NCBI GenBank assembly: GCA_030432635.1
Contig: JAUIMB010000002.1
Location: forward strand, 186,001-250,000
Length of the DNA: 64,000 nucleotides
Source of the DNA: Bacteroidia bacterium
GTDB lineage: Bacteria > Bacteroidota > Bacteroidia > Flavobacteriales > Flavobacteriaceae
Direction of reading: 5' to 3'
Made by a program: the position numbers and the translations under genes. Under the pieces are notes generated by a model. It worked only from the letters and a program-made list of their open reading frames with translations, made no database searches and was not told where the DNA came from. Shown piece after piece: positions 17,195 to 27,545 of the stretch (positions are counted from its first letter, which is position 1; each line of letters opens with the position of its first letter).

Positions 17195-19138
17195 TCACAT
17201 CTTCACAATAATAAATTCGCTTCGTCGATTGAGTTGGTGCTCTGCTTCAGAACAATCCACTCCATCACTACAGTGATTGACAAGTTGACTTTCGCCATAC
17301 CCTTGTCCTGTGAGTCTAGACGCGTCAATACCTCCCGTTTTGATAATATAATCAATGGTAGACTTGTTTCTTCTATCGGAAAGTGCCTGATTGTAATCGG
17401 CTGGTGCTCTACTATCGGTATGCGATCTCACATCTATAGTCATGTTAGGGTATTTCTTAAGCACAGCGATCACTTTCTGAAGTTCAACTTCGGCATCAGG
17501 ACGAATATTTGACTTATCAAAATCGAAATAAATGATTGGTATTCCTAGGGTTTCAGCAAGATCTGTCCCTTCACCAATTTCCTTTTCATCTTTTTCGAGC
17601 GATAACTCTATCTCAAGTTGTTGCTTCTTTTTAGGAGTGGTAAAGCGCTTTTCGTCAGATAAGAACGAATCCTTTTCGGCACGTATCAGATATTCGGTTT
17701 CAATGTCCAAATCCTTCAACGTATAGCTACCATCTGGTCCTGTAGTTACACGTTGAATCTCATTTCCATCACTATCATATAAGATCACCACAGCATCTGG
17801 AATAGGCTCGCCAGTCTCTTGATCTAATACCTTACCTTCAATATCCTGTTTTGGATCTGGTATTTTGAAACCATAGATATCGTCGTCTCCCTTTCCGCCA
17901 TCTCTATTCGACGTAAAAAAGCCTTCCTTGGTTCCTAAATTCTCGTAATACCCAAAATCGTCCATCGGACTGTTAATTGGTCGGCCAACATTTTCCAAAG
18001 CCATAGGCTGATTGAGTGCTCTCTTATTTTCAAAATCGCGAATAACGAAAACATCCAATCCACCCAAACCTGTAAATCCGTTTGAAGCGATATAGAGATC
18101 ACCTTCCGAATTAATAAACGGAAAGGTCTCATGACCTTCGGTGTTCACGGCTTGCCCTAAATTAACGGGTTCTCCCAGAGAGCCATCACTGTTGATATCA
18201 ACTTCAAAAATATCGGAAGCTCCAAGAGTTCCGTTCATATCTGAAGCAAAATACATTTTTGTACCCTTAACATTGATTGTTGGGTGTGCGACACTATGAG
18301 CATCTCCATTAAATGGAACCGATTCTATATTTCCCCATTTTCCGTCGTCATCCAAAGTCGCCTTGAAAATCTTTAAACGGTTTGTGCCATCTTCGTCCTT
18401 CTTATATTTCCCTTTGAAATAGTTATTACGTGTAAAGTACATCACCTGATCATCAGGCGTAAAAGCCACTGTTGACTCATGATATTTAGAATTGATATCT
18501 GTATCCATTTTTGTCACGTTGGTATATTTCCCTTCAGAAGTTTTATCGGCTGTGAACAGATCCAAGAACGGTTGTTCGTTCCATTTGTATTTTTTTCCGC
18601 CACCTCGAGAAGATGCAAATACCAGTTGATCTTTGTATTGGGTTGAACCAAAATCGGATACTTCAGAATTGATTTCCAAACTATACACATCAATTTCCCT
18701 ACTGGCTTCATCAATCTTAGCCAAGTAATCTACTCTAGTCTTAAAAGCCTGACCACGCAAATCACTTCGATCTTCTTGAGCAAACTTTTGCATCCACTTG
18801 TCGGACTCTTCGTAATTTTCAACAGATTTCAAAGCCTGTGCATATCTAAAATAATATTCAGGGTCAATGCCATCCACTTTCTTTTTCATAAGCTCTCCAT
18901 ACCATTTAGCTGCATTTTCCATATCATTATTAAAATAGAAGGAATTTGCCAATTTCTGAAGTAAATCTACCGAAGTAAATCCGCTTTCAGCCACTTCCAA
19001 AAGAATCTCACTAGTTTTGAGGTAGGCTAGATTATCATACTCTTTGTCTGCTTGTCTCAATTTCCCACGTTTTTGGGCATGACCTAGTGAAAAGATCAAG
19101 CTTAACATCAGGATACCTATAGTCTTGTGTATTTTCAT
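17195..19138 (-). CDS. OmpA-family outer-membrane protein of a T9SS surface locus (PorE-like layout)
   Basis: A 647-aa exported protein. Order: signal peptide (residues 1-21, ending GHAQ), TPR-like helices (about 25-130), a PD40/WD40-like beta-propeller (about 150-420, with FASSRGGGKKYKWN and YFASDMNG), a carboxypeptidase-regulatory/CNA-B domain (about 430-510) and an OmpA peptidoglycan-binding domain (about 530-645; FDFDKSNIRPDAEVELQ). This is the architecture of PorE and its relatives, which link T9SS outer-membrane parts to the cell wall. It is the last gene of the three-gene operon, 11 bp after the PorP/SprF gene. Confidence 0.9.
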   Translation of the reverse strand: MKIHKTIGILMLSLIFSLGHAQKRGKLRQADKEYDNLAYLKTSEILLEVAESGFTSVDLLQKLANSFYFNNDMENAAKWYGELMKKKVDGIDPEYYFRYAQALKSVENYEESDKWMQKFAQEDRSDLRGQAFKTRVDYLAKIDEASREIDVYSLEINSEVSDFGSTQYKDQLVFASSRGGGKKYKWNEQPFLDLFTADKTSEGKYTNVTKMDTDINSKYHESTVAFTPDDQVMYFTRNNYFKGKYKKDEDGTNRLKIFKATLDDDGKWGNIESVPFNGDAHSVAHPTINVKGTKMYFASDMNGTLGASDIFEVDINSDGSLGEPVNLGQAVNTEGHETFPFINSEGDLYIASNGFTGLGGLDVFVIRDFENKRALNQPMALENVGRPINSPMDDFGYYENLGTKEGFFTSNRDGGKGDDDIYGFKIPDPKQDIEGKVLDQETGEPIPDAVVILYDSDGNEIQRVTTGPDGSYTLKDLDIETEYLIRAEKDSFLSDEKRFTTPKKKQQLEIELSLEKDEKEIGEGTDLAETLGIPIIYFDFDKSNIRPDAEVELQKVIAVLKKYPNMTIDVRSHTDSRAPADYNQALSDRRNKSTIDYIIKTGGIDASRLTGQGYGESQLVNHCSDGVDCSEAEHQLNRRSEFIIVKM

Positions 19139-19149
19139 TTGTCTGTTTT

Positions 19150-20082
19150 TTAAAAGAATCTTGGTGATAATATTCTACCTACTTTCTGTAATTCGAAGCG
19201 AAGCATGATTTCATGCGAACCATTGTTATAATTGTTCAACTTGGTTGTTGTGGCATCATAAGCATAACCGATGTATAGACTTTCGGTAACCTGAAATCCA
19301 GCCAATCCACTTATCGCATCATCCCAACGGTAAGCGGCTCCTATTGTAAAACGATTGTTTATGAGAAAATTGGCAGAGAGATCTGCTATTAATGGTGCTC
19401 CTGATACGGCTTTCACTAACGCTGCTGGTTTAAACTTCACATGTTCTCCCAAATCAAGGACATAACCTGCTATCAGATAAAAATTCATGCGCTCTTTCGC
19501 GATTGAAATTTGACTATCGTCAAAATGCTTTGTCGATAAAAAATTTGGGACTGATAATCCTACATACCACTTACGATTATGTAAATACAATCCTGCACCA
19601 ATTGTAGGAGAAAAAATGCTGAGATTATCAGCAAATGTTTGATCACCCACTTGCTGAATAACCCCTTGGCTCCAATCTGAAGTCAATCCGTGGATTCCTG
19701 CTTTAACACCAAAGGACAGTTTTGTAAGCGACTCATTGAGTCTAATCGTATAAGCAAAATTGGCATCGATATAATATTCATTTACTGGACCCAAAGCATC
19801 GTTTACAATAGACAGTCCGAGACCAATTTTATCATTTCTCAAAGGCGAGTGAATTCCAAGAGTCTGTGTTTGGGGAGCTCCATCAATTCCAACCCATTGC
19901 GAACGATGTAGACCTGTTACGCTTAACACTTCTCGCTGTCCAGCATAACCAGGATTGACGCTCATAGTATTATACATATACTGTGTATACTGAGGGTCCT
20001 GCTGTGCAAAACTCACATTAATCGTTAATGCACCAAACACTAACAGTATTAATCCATTTAATAATGATGATTTTTGTATCAT
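19150..20082 (-). CDS. Type IX secretion system membrane protein, PorP/SprF family
   Basis: A 310-aa outer-membrane beta-barrel protein with a signal peptide ending in SFAQQ, followed by the family's start DPQYTQYMYNTMSVNPGYAG. PorP/SprF proteins sit beside genes for large T9SS type-B substrates, and in Flavobacterium SprF is needed for export of SprB-like adhesins. Here it lies 30 bp after a 2407-aa adhesin, so this copy is most likely dedicated to that substrate rather than the core machine. Confidence 0.93.
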   Translation of the reverse strand: MIQKSSLLNGLILLVFGALTINVSFAQQDPQYTQYMYNTMSVNPGYAGQREVLSVTGLHRSQWVGIDGAPQTQTLGIHSPLRNDKIGLGLSIVNDALGPVNEYYIDANFAYTIRLNESLTKLSFGVKAGIHGLTSDWSQGVIQQVGDQTFADNLSIFSPTIGAGLYLHNRKWYVGLSVPNFLSTKHFDDSQISIAKERMNFYLIAGYVLDLGEHVKFKPAALVKAVSGAPLIADLSANFLINNRFTIGAAYRWDDAISGLAGFQVTESLYIGYAYDATTTKLNNYNNGSHEIMLRFELQKVGRILSPRFF

Positions 20083-20112
20083 TTTAATATTGTTTTAATC
20101 TTGCCTTAATAA

Positions 20113-23100
20113 TTATCTGTTAATGTATAACCATCCAACTTTCGGTTCAGATCCATCTCCTAGATCGATGACATAATAGTAGGTTCCTACTGGTAAATCT
20201 TCTCCTTCACTAAGGACAGCCCTTCCATTCGAAATCCCTGTCCAATCATTTCTATAACCTTTTGCTTCATATACAATATTTCCCCATCTGTTATAAATTT
20301 CTAAAGTATTATTTGGGTAATTCTCTATACAGTCAATATTGAAGAAATCATTTACGCCATCGCCATTTGGAGAGAACTCATTATAAATTGTTAAACAAAT
20401 AGGATCAACAGTTGCCGTATCACTATTGTTTGTATTATTATCGTCATCAACATTAACAAGTGACGCAGTATTTAGATAATCTCCAAACCCTAATACTTCA
20501 ACATTTATCTGCAAGGTTTCAACTTCTCCTGGGTTTAATTGTCCGATAATCCATTCACTATCAACTTCAGAATAAGTTCCCGCAGTTTCTATATGGGAAA
20601 CGTATTCATAACCACTTGGTATCACCTCTTCAAGAACAACATTCATGCCTGTAACTAACCCATTATTAGATACTGTAATTGTGAAGGTAATTTCGTCACC
20701 TATTGAAGGTGTTAAACTATCAACTGTTTTATTTACCACAAGATCAAAATCTGAATCGGTAAAGGTTTCGGTATTATCATCTTCGATATTACCATCGGTA
20801 TCTATACCATCATCACTAATATCGTTAACAACCGCTCCTTGATCATCAGTACCTGTTGCTGTAACGGTATTAGAAACGCCTCCAACATCTACGTCAGCCT
20901 GCGTTATAAGATATGTTGCTGTGTAAGTTGCTGTTTCATTAGCGAGCAATGTTCCTTCTGGGCTACCAAAGTCAGCATTGTCAAAAGTTGGTCCCGTAGT
21001 TAGAATCAAAGGGTTGCCTAAAATATCAGTAAATGTATCTGCAATAGAAACATTGGTAAGTGTCACATTTCCAATGTTCTCAACAGATATAATGTAGTTT
21101 ATCGTATCTCCTACACCTATCACGCCATCTCCATTATCTTGGATTGTTGCTATTTTAACTGCTTCAATTGCAGGATTATTACAAGGGTTAACTGCAGCAT
21201 CTGTAGAACTAACATCATTTTGTTCTCCTGAACTGCCATCAACAATTGGTATTCCATTGGCATCGACATTATCACCTAATGAATCATCGGCATCCAAATC
21301 TGAAGCTTCAAATCCACCGTCACCCTCAAGTGCATCAGGGCAACCATCATTATCACTATCAGTATCCAAATAATCAGGAATCCCATCACCATCAGTATCA
21401 GGATCTGTTGTTTGAGTACCTGTAAAATTAGTAACACAATCAAACTGAAGACTATGGAACCTTACGACATCGGTAAGTGCACTATTAGCAAAGACTCCTA
21501 GCTTAAATGAGAGCGTCGAAAAGTTCAAATATCGCGCTGAAATATTTATCTCAGGTACAGCATTGGAACTTCCCGGAAAATTTACGTTATCAGAATTGAT
21601 TACTAATTCACCTGCTTCTGATGTAATCGATAAATTTGTTGGGTTATTAACAACATAGCTTTGAGGACTAGGAATTTTGACACGTTCGAATAATTCTTCG
21701 TCCCCATCAATGTCATTCACATTGATAAAAACTTCTGGAAAACTCACAGGTGTTGTCGTACCAGATTGCACTAATTGAATACTATACTCAACAAAGGCTT
21801 CTTGCCCAACATTCAAATTAGCTACCCTAGAGTTGGGCTTAAAATATGAAACATCAGAAGAGTTGTCATCTAAAATATCAACTATTGCATTTTGGAAGTC
21901 TACCAACGTGACTAAAGCATCTGTATTAGTGGTTACGTTTGCAAACCTGAACACCTCTCCTTCAAGAAGTGTAGCTGTACTGCCATCTCCAATCTCTTCG
22001 GTTGCATTTGCGCTAAAGTCAAGTACAGTATGGTTTCCACAATCTGGCTGATCAATTGTCGTCTCACCTCTTTCATCCTCATCCAATATACCATCGTTGT
22101 CATCATCCAAATCACAAATATCATTAAGTCCATCACCATCCGAATCATTTTCAGTGACAGTACCTAATATTGCTCCATCAGTACAAGGGTCTGAATCAAT
22201 TATTGTGTCCGTTGGATCATCAGGATCTCCATCATTGTCAGGATCAATATCCTCTAGATCATCAGGGTCATCACTTACATCATTTATATTAGTACCATCC
22301 GATCCAAAAGCATCTACAAATACAGAATTACTAACACCACCTGCATCCACATCACTTTGCGTAATAATATAGGACGCTGTATAAGTAGCAGTTTCTCCAA
22401 TTAGTAAAGTTCCTTCTGCACTTCCTTGATCAGCACTGTCAAAAGTTGGACCTGCCGTCAGGGTCAATACAGTACCGTCTAAATCAGTCAATGTATCTGT
22501 AATATCAACATTAGTTAAAACGGTGTTTCCTGTATTTTGAACCGTTATAGCATATGTGATAATGTCGTTTACTCCTAGTACGCCATTACCATCATCTTGA
22601 ACTGATGCACTCTTTTCAGCAATGATTTGAGGATTTGGCGTAACACTACATGGTCCTGGTGCAATAGCCACATTCGAATTATTAAAGGTACATCCTGCAT
22701 CCTCTGAGAAAGTTGCCGTAAGGTCTATCGGTCCGCCATCGGCTGGCATCACAATTCCGGAGAAGGAATGAGACGCCGAAGAATCCAAGTCTCCGACAGG
22801 CACACTTGCAGTACCATCACCCGTAAGCTCTAAAGTCCCTGAAATTGGTGCGTTGTTGAAGCTCACAATAATATCTGTCGTAAAGAAATCGTCACTTGGG
22901 TCAAATGGTGTGCCATTATCATTACAGACTAATAAATCGTCTACTGCAATCGCGCTTATGGTGCAAGTCATTGTGCTACTACATGGTCCTGGTGCTACGG
23001 TTACACTTGTATCGTTTAACGTACATCCTGAATCATCTGAGAACTCTGCCGTTAGATCTATAGCTCCTCCATCTGATGGCAATTGAACACCTACAAACGT

Positions 23101-26100
23101 ATGCGAGGTCGATGAGTCCAGTCCACCTACCGCTACACTCGCTGTTCCATCGCCTGTCAAATCCAATGTGCCCGTGGACGGTGCACCTGAAAACGTCACC
23201 GTGATGTCGGCTGTGAAGAAATCGTCACCCGAATCCATGTCAGTCCCGTTGTCGTCACATGGCGACTCATTTGAAGAGGCTATGGACGTGATCGAACAGG
23301 CCACGACCATGCTACATGGTCCTGGTGCAACGGTTACACTTGTATCGTTTAACGTACATCCTGAATCATCTGAGAACTCTGCCGTTAGATCTATGGCACC
23401 TCCATCTGATGGCAACTCGACACCTACAAACGTATGCGAGGTCGATGAGTCCAGTCCACCTACCGCTACACTCGCGGTCCCATCTCCCGTCAAATCCAAT
23501 GTGCCCGTGGAAGGTGCACCTGAAAACGTTACAGTAATATCTGCCGTGAAAAAGTCATCATTTGCATCCGTAGCCGTGCCGTTGTCATCACAGGCCGATT
23601 CATTTGTGGATGTTATTGCCGTGATCGAACATGCAACCATCATACTACATGGTCCTGGTGCAACGGTTACACTTGTATCATTTAACGTACATCCTGAATC
23701 ATCTGAGAACTCTGCCGTTAGATCTATAGCTCCTCCATCTGATGGCAATTGAACACCTGCAAACGTATGCGAGGTCGATGAGTCCAGTCCACCTACCGCT
23801 ACACTCGCGGTCCCATCTCCCGTCAAATCCAATGTGCCCGTGGACGGTGCACCTGAAAACGTTACAGTAATATCTGCCGTGAAAAAGTCATCACTTGCAT
23901 CCGTAGCCGTGCCGTTGTCATCACAGACCGATTCATTTGTGGTTGTTATTGCCGTGATCGAACAAAGTGTGTCTACAGATAAAGTGGCACAATTAATAAC
24001 TCTTACACAAACATTATCATCATGAGTAATAAGCAAGCAGAATTGTGAACCATCTAATCCTGTGACATCACTAATACTTAATTCAATTGTATCCACACCA
24101 CTATAGTTACCTCCATTACTTAAAGCAACTCCACCACTATCAGGATCTCCCAAATACCATTGGTAATTAATCCCAGTAGAGACATCTGTTGCGCTTGTTC
24201 CACTGTAGTCTGGTGTGGTATTTGGCGCGGCACCTATAAAGTCAGAGGTACTTGTTGCAACTGCTGAGCTAATGGTAAAGCTTGTACTATCTCCTGCCAA
24301 CAATGATTGATTAGTTAATGTCGAAGCATCAACTGAGACCTGCGTTGCTATTACCTCATTTCCTGTCAGACCATCATAACCTCCAGTACCGCCAGTAACC
24401 AAACCGTTTGTATCGATTCCTGTTCCGTCTAAAATACCATCATTATCTGTATCTGTTCCACCCGATTCAACGACATCAAAACAACCATCATTGTCACTAT
24501 CTAAATCAAGGTAATCTGGAGTTCCATCGTCATCCGTATCTGGGTCGATTGATTCTCCGTTTGTAAAATTTTCATTACAATCAAAAAGTATACTGTGATA
24601 TCTTACTACATCAATCAATGTATCATCTGCGACGACTCCCAGTCTCACGTTGAACCCTGAAAAATTGGTGTATCTAGCTAACATGTTCAAGAAGGGGTTA
24701 CTGTTTGAAGAACCCGGAAAATTAACATTTCCTCCAGTTGCTACCACAAAGCCTGGTTCGGATGTGATGGTTAGGGTTGTTGGATCATCGAGGTAGTAAT
24801 TTACTGGATTTGGAGCCTTGTTTCTTTCAGATAAATTAACTTCACCATCCATATCATTAAAGCTTGCAAAAACTTCTGGATAGCTTACGGGAATGACAGT
24901 TCCAGATTGAACCAGTTGAATATTATATTCGACATAACCCTCTTGCCCTGGGTTTAGGATGTCAATTCTTGAGCCTGGTTTAAAATATTCAGGGTTTGAA
25001 GAGTTATCATCTAGAATATCTACTCTAGCATTGACAAATTCTACCAATGTCACCAAGGCATCTGTTCCCGCTGTTACATTCGTAAATCTAAACACTTCAC
25101 CCTCTAGCAAAGTAGAGACATTTCCATCACCTGATTCTTCGGTAGCTATTGCACTAAAATCCAATGATGTATGACTTCCACAAATTGGTGGGCCATCTAC
25201 TGTTTCTCCACGTTCATTTTCATCTAAAATTCCGTCATTATCATCATCTAGATCACAACCATCTGGCACTGAGTCATTATCGGCATCTTCATTGTCATCA
25301 AACCCTTCACATACATCCAAAGCATTAATGACACCATCTCCATCGCAATCATTATCTGGAAAATCGACACACTCACCAAGTACGATTGTTACTTGAGCCG
25401 TATCACAGGAAGCCGGATCTACTTCCAAACAAATTTGGTATTCTATTATAAAGGTTCCAGAATCACTATTCCCAGGAATATTGATTGTCCCATTAGAATT
25501 GATGGTGACACCTGTTAGACCGCCATCATCGGTGATGCTGATATTGTTTGAAATATTGGCATTTGTAGCTGGGACACCTTCGGCGGTATCCACTCCATTT
25601 CCATTGTCACCAAAAACACTAACGGTTGTGCTTCCAGTAATTGGATTATAAAATGTTCCGCTAAAATCATCATCTTCAGCGTTGATACTCAGTCCGGTAT
25701 TAACCGCTAAATCGGCACACTCGGTTTGAACAAAACATATATTATCAGGATGTGAAATGACTACGCAATACTGATTTCCGTTTAGGGAAAGATTAGTAAC
25801 AATACTTAGAACCGCTGTGTTTACTCCTGAATATGTTGCATCGTTAGAGAGCGCTGTTCCTCCAGAATCTGGATCACCCAAGAACCATTGGTATACCAAT
25901 GCGCCTGATATGTCTGTTGCTGAAGCACCTGAATAATCAGGCGTAGTACCAACATAATCCATTGTGCTTGTTGCTGTTGCACTTGATTCAAAAACAGCTG
26001 TATCTCCATCAGTCTCATTTTGATCAGAAGGCGAACTATCGACTACGATTTGTGTTGCAATGATTTCATTTCCTGAAACACCATCATAACCTCCAACACC

Positions 26101-27336
26101 ACCAATTACCTGTCCGTTTGAATCAAACCCAGTGCCATCCAAAATACCGTCGTTATTGTCATCTGTTCCTCCTGATTCTACAACATCATTGCATCCATCA
26201 TTATCCGAATCCAAATCAAGGTAATTTGGTATCGAATCGCCATCAGTATCAGTTGGGTTTGTAGATGGATCGTTATCCATATCAAAATTCTCGTCCTCAT
26301 CAGCATCTAACACACCATCATTGTCTTTATCTAAATCGCAAATATTATTAATCCCGTCAGCATCAGGATCATTAGCAGTTACAGTCCCAACTATTGCGCC
26401 ATCTGTACATGGATCCACACTGCAAGCAAAGGGAGCAACAACCACATTGTTATCTGTATATGTGCACATAGAATCATCAGAAAATGTTGCTGTTAATGAG
26501 ATTGCACTACCATTGGCTGGCAAAACAACATCTTGAAAAGTATGAGGGGAAGTTAAGCCTACGACAGAAACAGAAGCCGTTCCATCACCCGAAAGATTTA
26601 AAGTTCCTGATGTTGGTGAAACCATAAAAGATACTGTAATGTCTGCCGTAAAGAAATCATCAGCATTGTCAGCTAAAGTTCCATTATCATCACAAACAGA
26701 CTCGTTTGATGAAGCAATATCAGTAATTTGACAAGTCTCCAAAAGTAGGTTGTCGACAAAATTCCAGGTTTTATCACAAGATCCGCCTGCAAAGAATTCG
26801 AACAAAAACGTTCCTGTAGAAGGCGCAACAAACGTCACCAAGGGTCTGGTCCAAACATTTTCAGTTGGTGGTGCTGGTACTGTTGCAATTACAACGCCAT
26901 CCAATCTTACTTGAAGCTCTGGTGCACAAGGCAACATACTGGTTGGTCTTGTTTCTATTAGGTAATCAAACGAAAAATTGTAAGATTCACCACCTATCAA
27001 ATCTACATTTTGTGCTATACCTTCTGGATTATCATTTAAAGCTCTAAATCCAAAGTAGCAACCACCACTTGGAGAAGGTCCTCTTAATTCTTCGGTTGCA
27101 TCCCAAGCTCTTTGAACTTCAGTGGATCTATCTGGTGTATTGGTTTTGATCCAGCCATCAGGCACCTCATCGCGATTAGCATTTAAGTCGGTGCAATCTA
27201 TGCCTGACACATCCAAATCGGGATTAGTAAATAAATTTTGAGAACTAACGTTCCTTGAAAACATTAAGGAGGCAATCAAAACAGCCTTAGTTGCCAATGA
27301 AACGTTTATAAACGAGAATCGAGTAAAGATTTTCAT
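20113..27336 (-). CDS. Giant T9SS-exported adhesin with type-B C-terminal sorting domain
   Basis: A 2407-aa surface protein. An N-terminal signal peptide (about residues 1-32, ending VSSQ) is followed by a beta-sandwich domain (to ~200), calcium-binding thrombospondin type 3-like runs (DNDGVLDADED, DTDGDSIPNYLDLDSDNDGC, repeated), five ~110-residue Cys-containing modules (one near 205-310 and four in exact tandem at about 1119-1563), several DUF11-like domains (about 1580-1700, 1990-2110, 2190-2300), and the gliding-motility-associated type-B domain (NEFSPNGDGVNDFF ... EIYNRWGNIVYE) ending GWLYINR. It heads an operon with PorP/SprF and OmpA-family genes, fitting a SprB-like adhesin in gliding or attachment. 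Confidence 0.93.
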   Translation of the reverse strand: MKIFTRFSFINVSLATKAVLIASLMFSRNVSSQNLFTNPDLDVSGIDCTDLNANRDEVPDGWIKTNTPDRSTEVQRAWDATEELRGPSPSGGCYFGFRALNDNPEGIAQNVDLIGGESYNFSFDYLIETRPTSMLPCAPELQVRLDGVVIATVPAPPTENVWTRPLVTFVAPSTGTFLFEFFAGGSCDKTWNFVDNLLLETCQITDIASSNESVCDDNGTLADNADDFFTADITVSFMVSPTSGTLNLSGDGTASVSVVGLTSPHTFQDVVLPANGSAISLTATFSDDSMCTYTDNNVVVAPFACSVDPCTDGAIVGTVTANDPDADGINNICDLDKDNDGVLDADEDENFDMDNDPSTNPTDTDGDSIPNYLDLDSDNDGCNDVVESGGTDDNNDGILDGTGFDSNGQVIGGVGGYDGVSGNEIIATQIVVDSSPSDQNETDGDTAVFESSATATSTMDYVGTTPDYSGASATDISGALVYQWFLGDPDSGGTALSNDATYSGVNTAVLSIVTNLSLNGNQYCVVISHPDNICFVQTECADLAVNTGLSINAEDDDFSGTFYNPITGSTTVSVFGDNGNGVDTAEGVPATNANISNNISITDDGGLTGVTINSNGTINIPGNSDSGTFIIEYQICLEVDPASCDTAQVTIVLGECVDFPDNDCDGDGVINALDVCEGFDDNEDADNDSVPDGCDLDDDNDGILDENERGETVDGPPICGSHTSLDFSAIATEESGDGNVSTLLEGEVFRFTNVTAGTDALVTLVEFVNARVDILDDNSSNPEYFKPGSRIDILNPGQEGYVEYNIQLVQSGTVIPVSYPEVFASFNDMDGEVNLSERNKAPNPVNYYLDDPTTLTITSEPGFVVATGGNVNFPGSSNSNPFLNMLARYTNFSGFNVRLGVVADDTLIDVVRYHSILFDCNENFTNGESIDPDTDDDGTPDYLDLDSDNDGCFDVVESGGTDTDNDGILDGTGIDTNGLVTGGTGGYDGLTGNEVIATQVSVDASTLTNQSLLAGDSTSFTISSAVATSTSDFIGAAPNTTPDYSGTSATDVSTGINYQWYLGDPDSGGVALSNGGNYSGVDTIELSISDVTGLDGSQFCLLITHDDNVCVRVINCATLSVDTLCSITAITTTNESVCDDNGTATDASDDFFTADITVTFSGAPSTGTLDLTGDGTASVAVGGLDSSTSHTFAGVQLPSDGGAIDLTAEFSDDSGCTLNDTSVTVAPGPCSMMVACSITAITSTNESACDDNGTATDANDDFFTADITVTFSGAPSTGTLDLTGDGTASVAVGGLDSSTSHTFVGVELPSDGGAIDLTAEFSDDSGCTLNDTSVTVAPGPCSMVVACSITSIASSNESPCDDNGTDMDSGDDFFTADITVTFSGAPSTGTLDLTGDGTASVAVGGLDSSTSHTFVGVQLPSDGGAIDLTAEFSDDSGCTLNDTSVTVAPGPCSSTMTCTISAIAVDDLLVCNDNGTPFDPSDDFFTTDIIVSFNNAPISGTLELTGDGTASVPVGDLDSSASHSFSGIVMPADGGPIDLTATFSEDAGCTFNNSNVAIAPGPCSVTPNPQIIAEKSASVQDDGNGVLGVNDIITYAITVQNTGNTVLTNVDITDTLTDLDGTVLTLTAGPTFDSADQGSAEGTLLIGETATYTASYIITQSDVDAGGVSNSVFVDAFGSDGTNINDVSDDPDDLEDIDPDNDGDPDDPTDTIIDSDPCTDGAILGTVTENDSDGDGLNDICDLDDDNDGILDEDERGETTIDQPDCGNHTVLDFSANATEEIGDGSTATLLEGEVFRFANVTTNTDALVTLVDFQNAIVDILDDNSSDVSYFKPNSRVANLNVGQEAFVEYSIQLVQSGTTTPVSFPEVFINVNDIDGDEELFERVKIPSPQSYVVNNPTNLSITSEAGELVINSDNVNFPGSSNAVPEINISARYLNFSTLSFKLGVFANSALTDVVRFHSLQFDCVTNFTGTQTTDPDTDGDGIPDYLDTDSDNDGCPDALEGDGGFEASDLDADDSLGDNVDANGIPIVDGSSGEQNDVSSTDAAVNPCNNPAIEAVKIATIQDNGDGVIGVGDTINYIISVENIGNVTLTNVSIADTFTDILGNPLILTTGPTFDNADFGSPEGTLLANETATYTATYLITQADVDVGGVSNTVTATGTDDQGAVVNDISDDGIDTDGNIEDDNTETFTDSDFDLVVNKTVDSLTPSIGDEITFTITVSNNGLVTGMNVVLEEVIPSGYEYVSHIETAGTYSEVDSEWIIGQLNPGEVETLQINVEVLGFGDYLNTASLVNVDDDNNTNNSDTATVDPICLTIYNEFSPNGDGVNDFFNIDCIENYPNNTLEIYNRWGNIVYEAKGYRNDWTGISNGRAVLSEGEDLPVGTYYYVIDLGDGSEPKVGWLYINR
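22648..23979 (-). repeat. Four exact-period 333-bp tandem repeats within the adhesin gene
   Basis: The landmark ACATGGTCC recurs at 22648, 22981, 23314 and 23647: a constant 333-bp period, or 111 codons. The three copies between 22981 and 23979 are nearly identical in DNA; the first (22648-22980) is more diverged. They encode the module starting CSIT and ending VAPGPCS. Confidence 0.92.
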
Positions 27337-27365
27337 ATATCTTATGGTAAAATTATTTATATCGC

Positions 27366-27385
27366 TATAATATTGAAATATTATA
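27366..27385. promoter_or_regulatory. Perfect 20-bp A/T palindrome upstream of the adhesin gene
   Basis: TATAATATT-GA-AATATTATA lies 30 to 49 bp before the adhesin start codon on the transcript leader. It may be a protein-binding site or a weak leader hairpin; no homologous site is seen elsewhere in the window. Confidence 0.4.
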
Positions 27386-27454
27386 CATTAAATCATCTAT
27401 AATAGACTGAATAACAATAAATTACCCTCAAAAATCAAATTTTACAATTAGACA

Positions 27455-27492
27455 TAAAAAAACCTCTGCCTTAAAATAATTAAAGCACAGGT
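27455..27492 (-). terminator. Intrinsic terminator inside the adhesin operon leader
   Basis: On the minus strand ACCTGTGCTTTAA pairs with TTAAGGCAGAGGT (13 bp with one G-G mismatch and one G-T pair), 5-nt loop, then seven T. It lies 119 bp before the adhesin start and just after a consensus promoter, so it is an attenuator or the end of a short RNA of about 50 nt. Confidence 0.7.
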
Positions 27493-27515
27493 GTAGGGTA
27501 TGGATTTGGGGTAAT

Positions 27516-27545
27516 CAAAATTATTGCTATTAATCTTAAATCAAA
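27516..27545 (-). promoter_or_regulatory. Promoter reading toward the adhesin operon
   Basis: Minus strand: TTTG (27542-27545), 18-nt spacer, TAATTTTG (27516-27523). This is a full match to the Bacteroidota consensus. The predicted start near 27509 would give a leader that meets the terminator at 27455-27492. Confidence 0.6.

Noticed and set aside
23168-23752. 194-codon plus-strand frame in the adhesin
   Set aside because: Opposite-strand shadow of the 333-bp repeats, repeating with them; no start signal or protein-like pattern.
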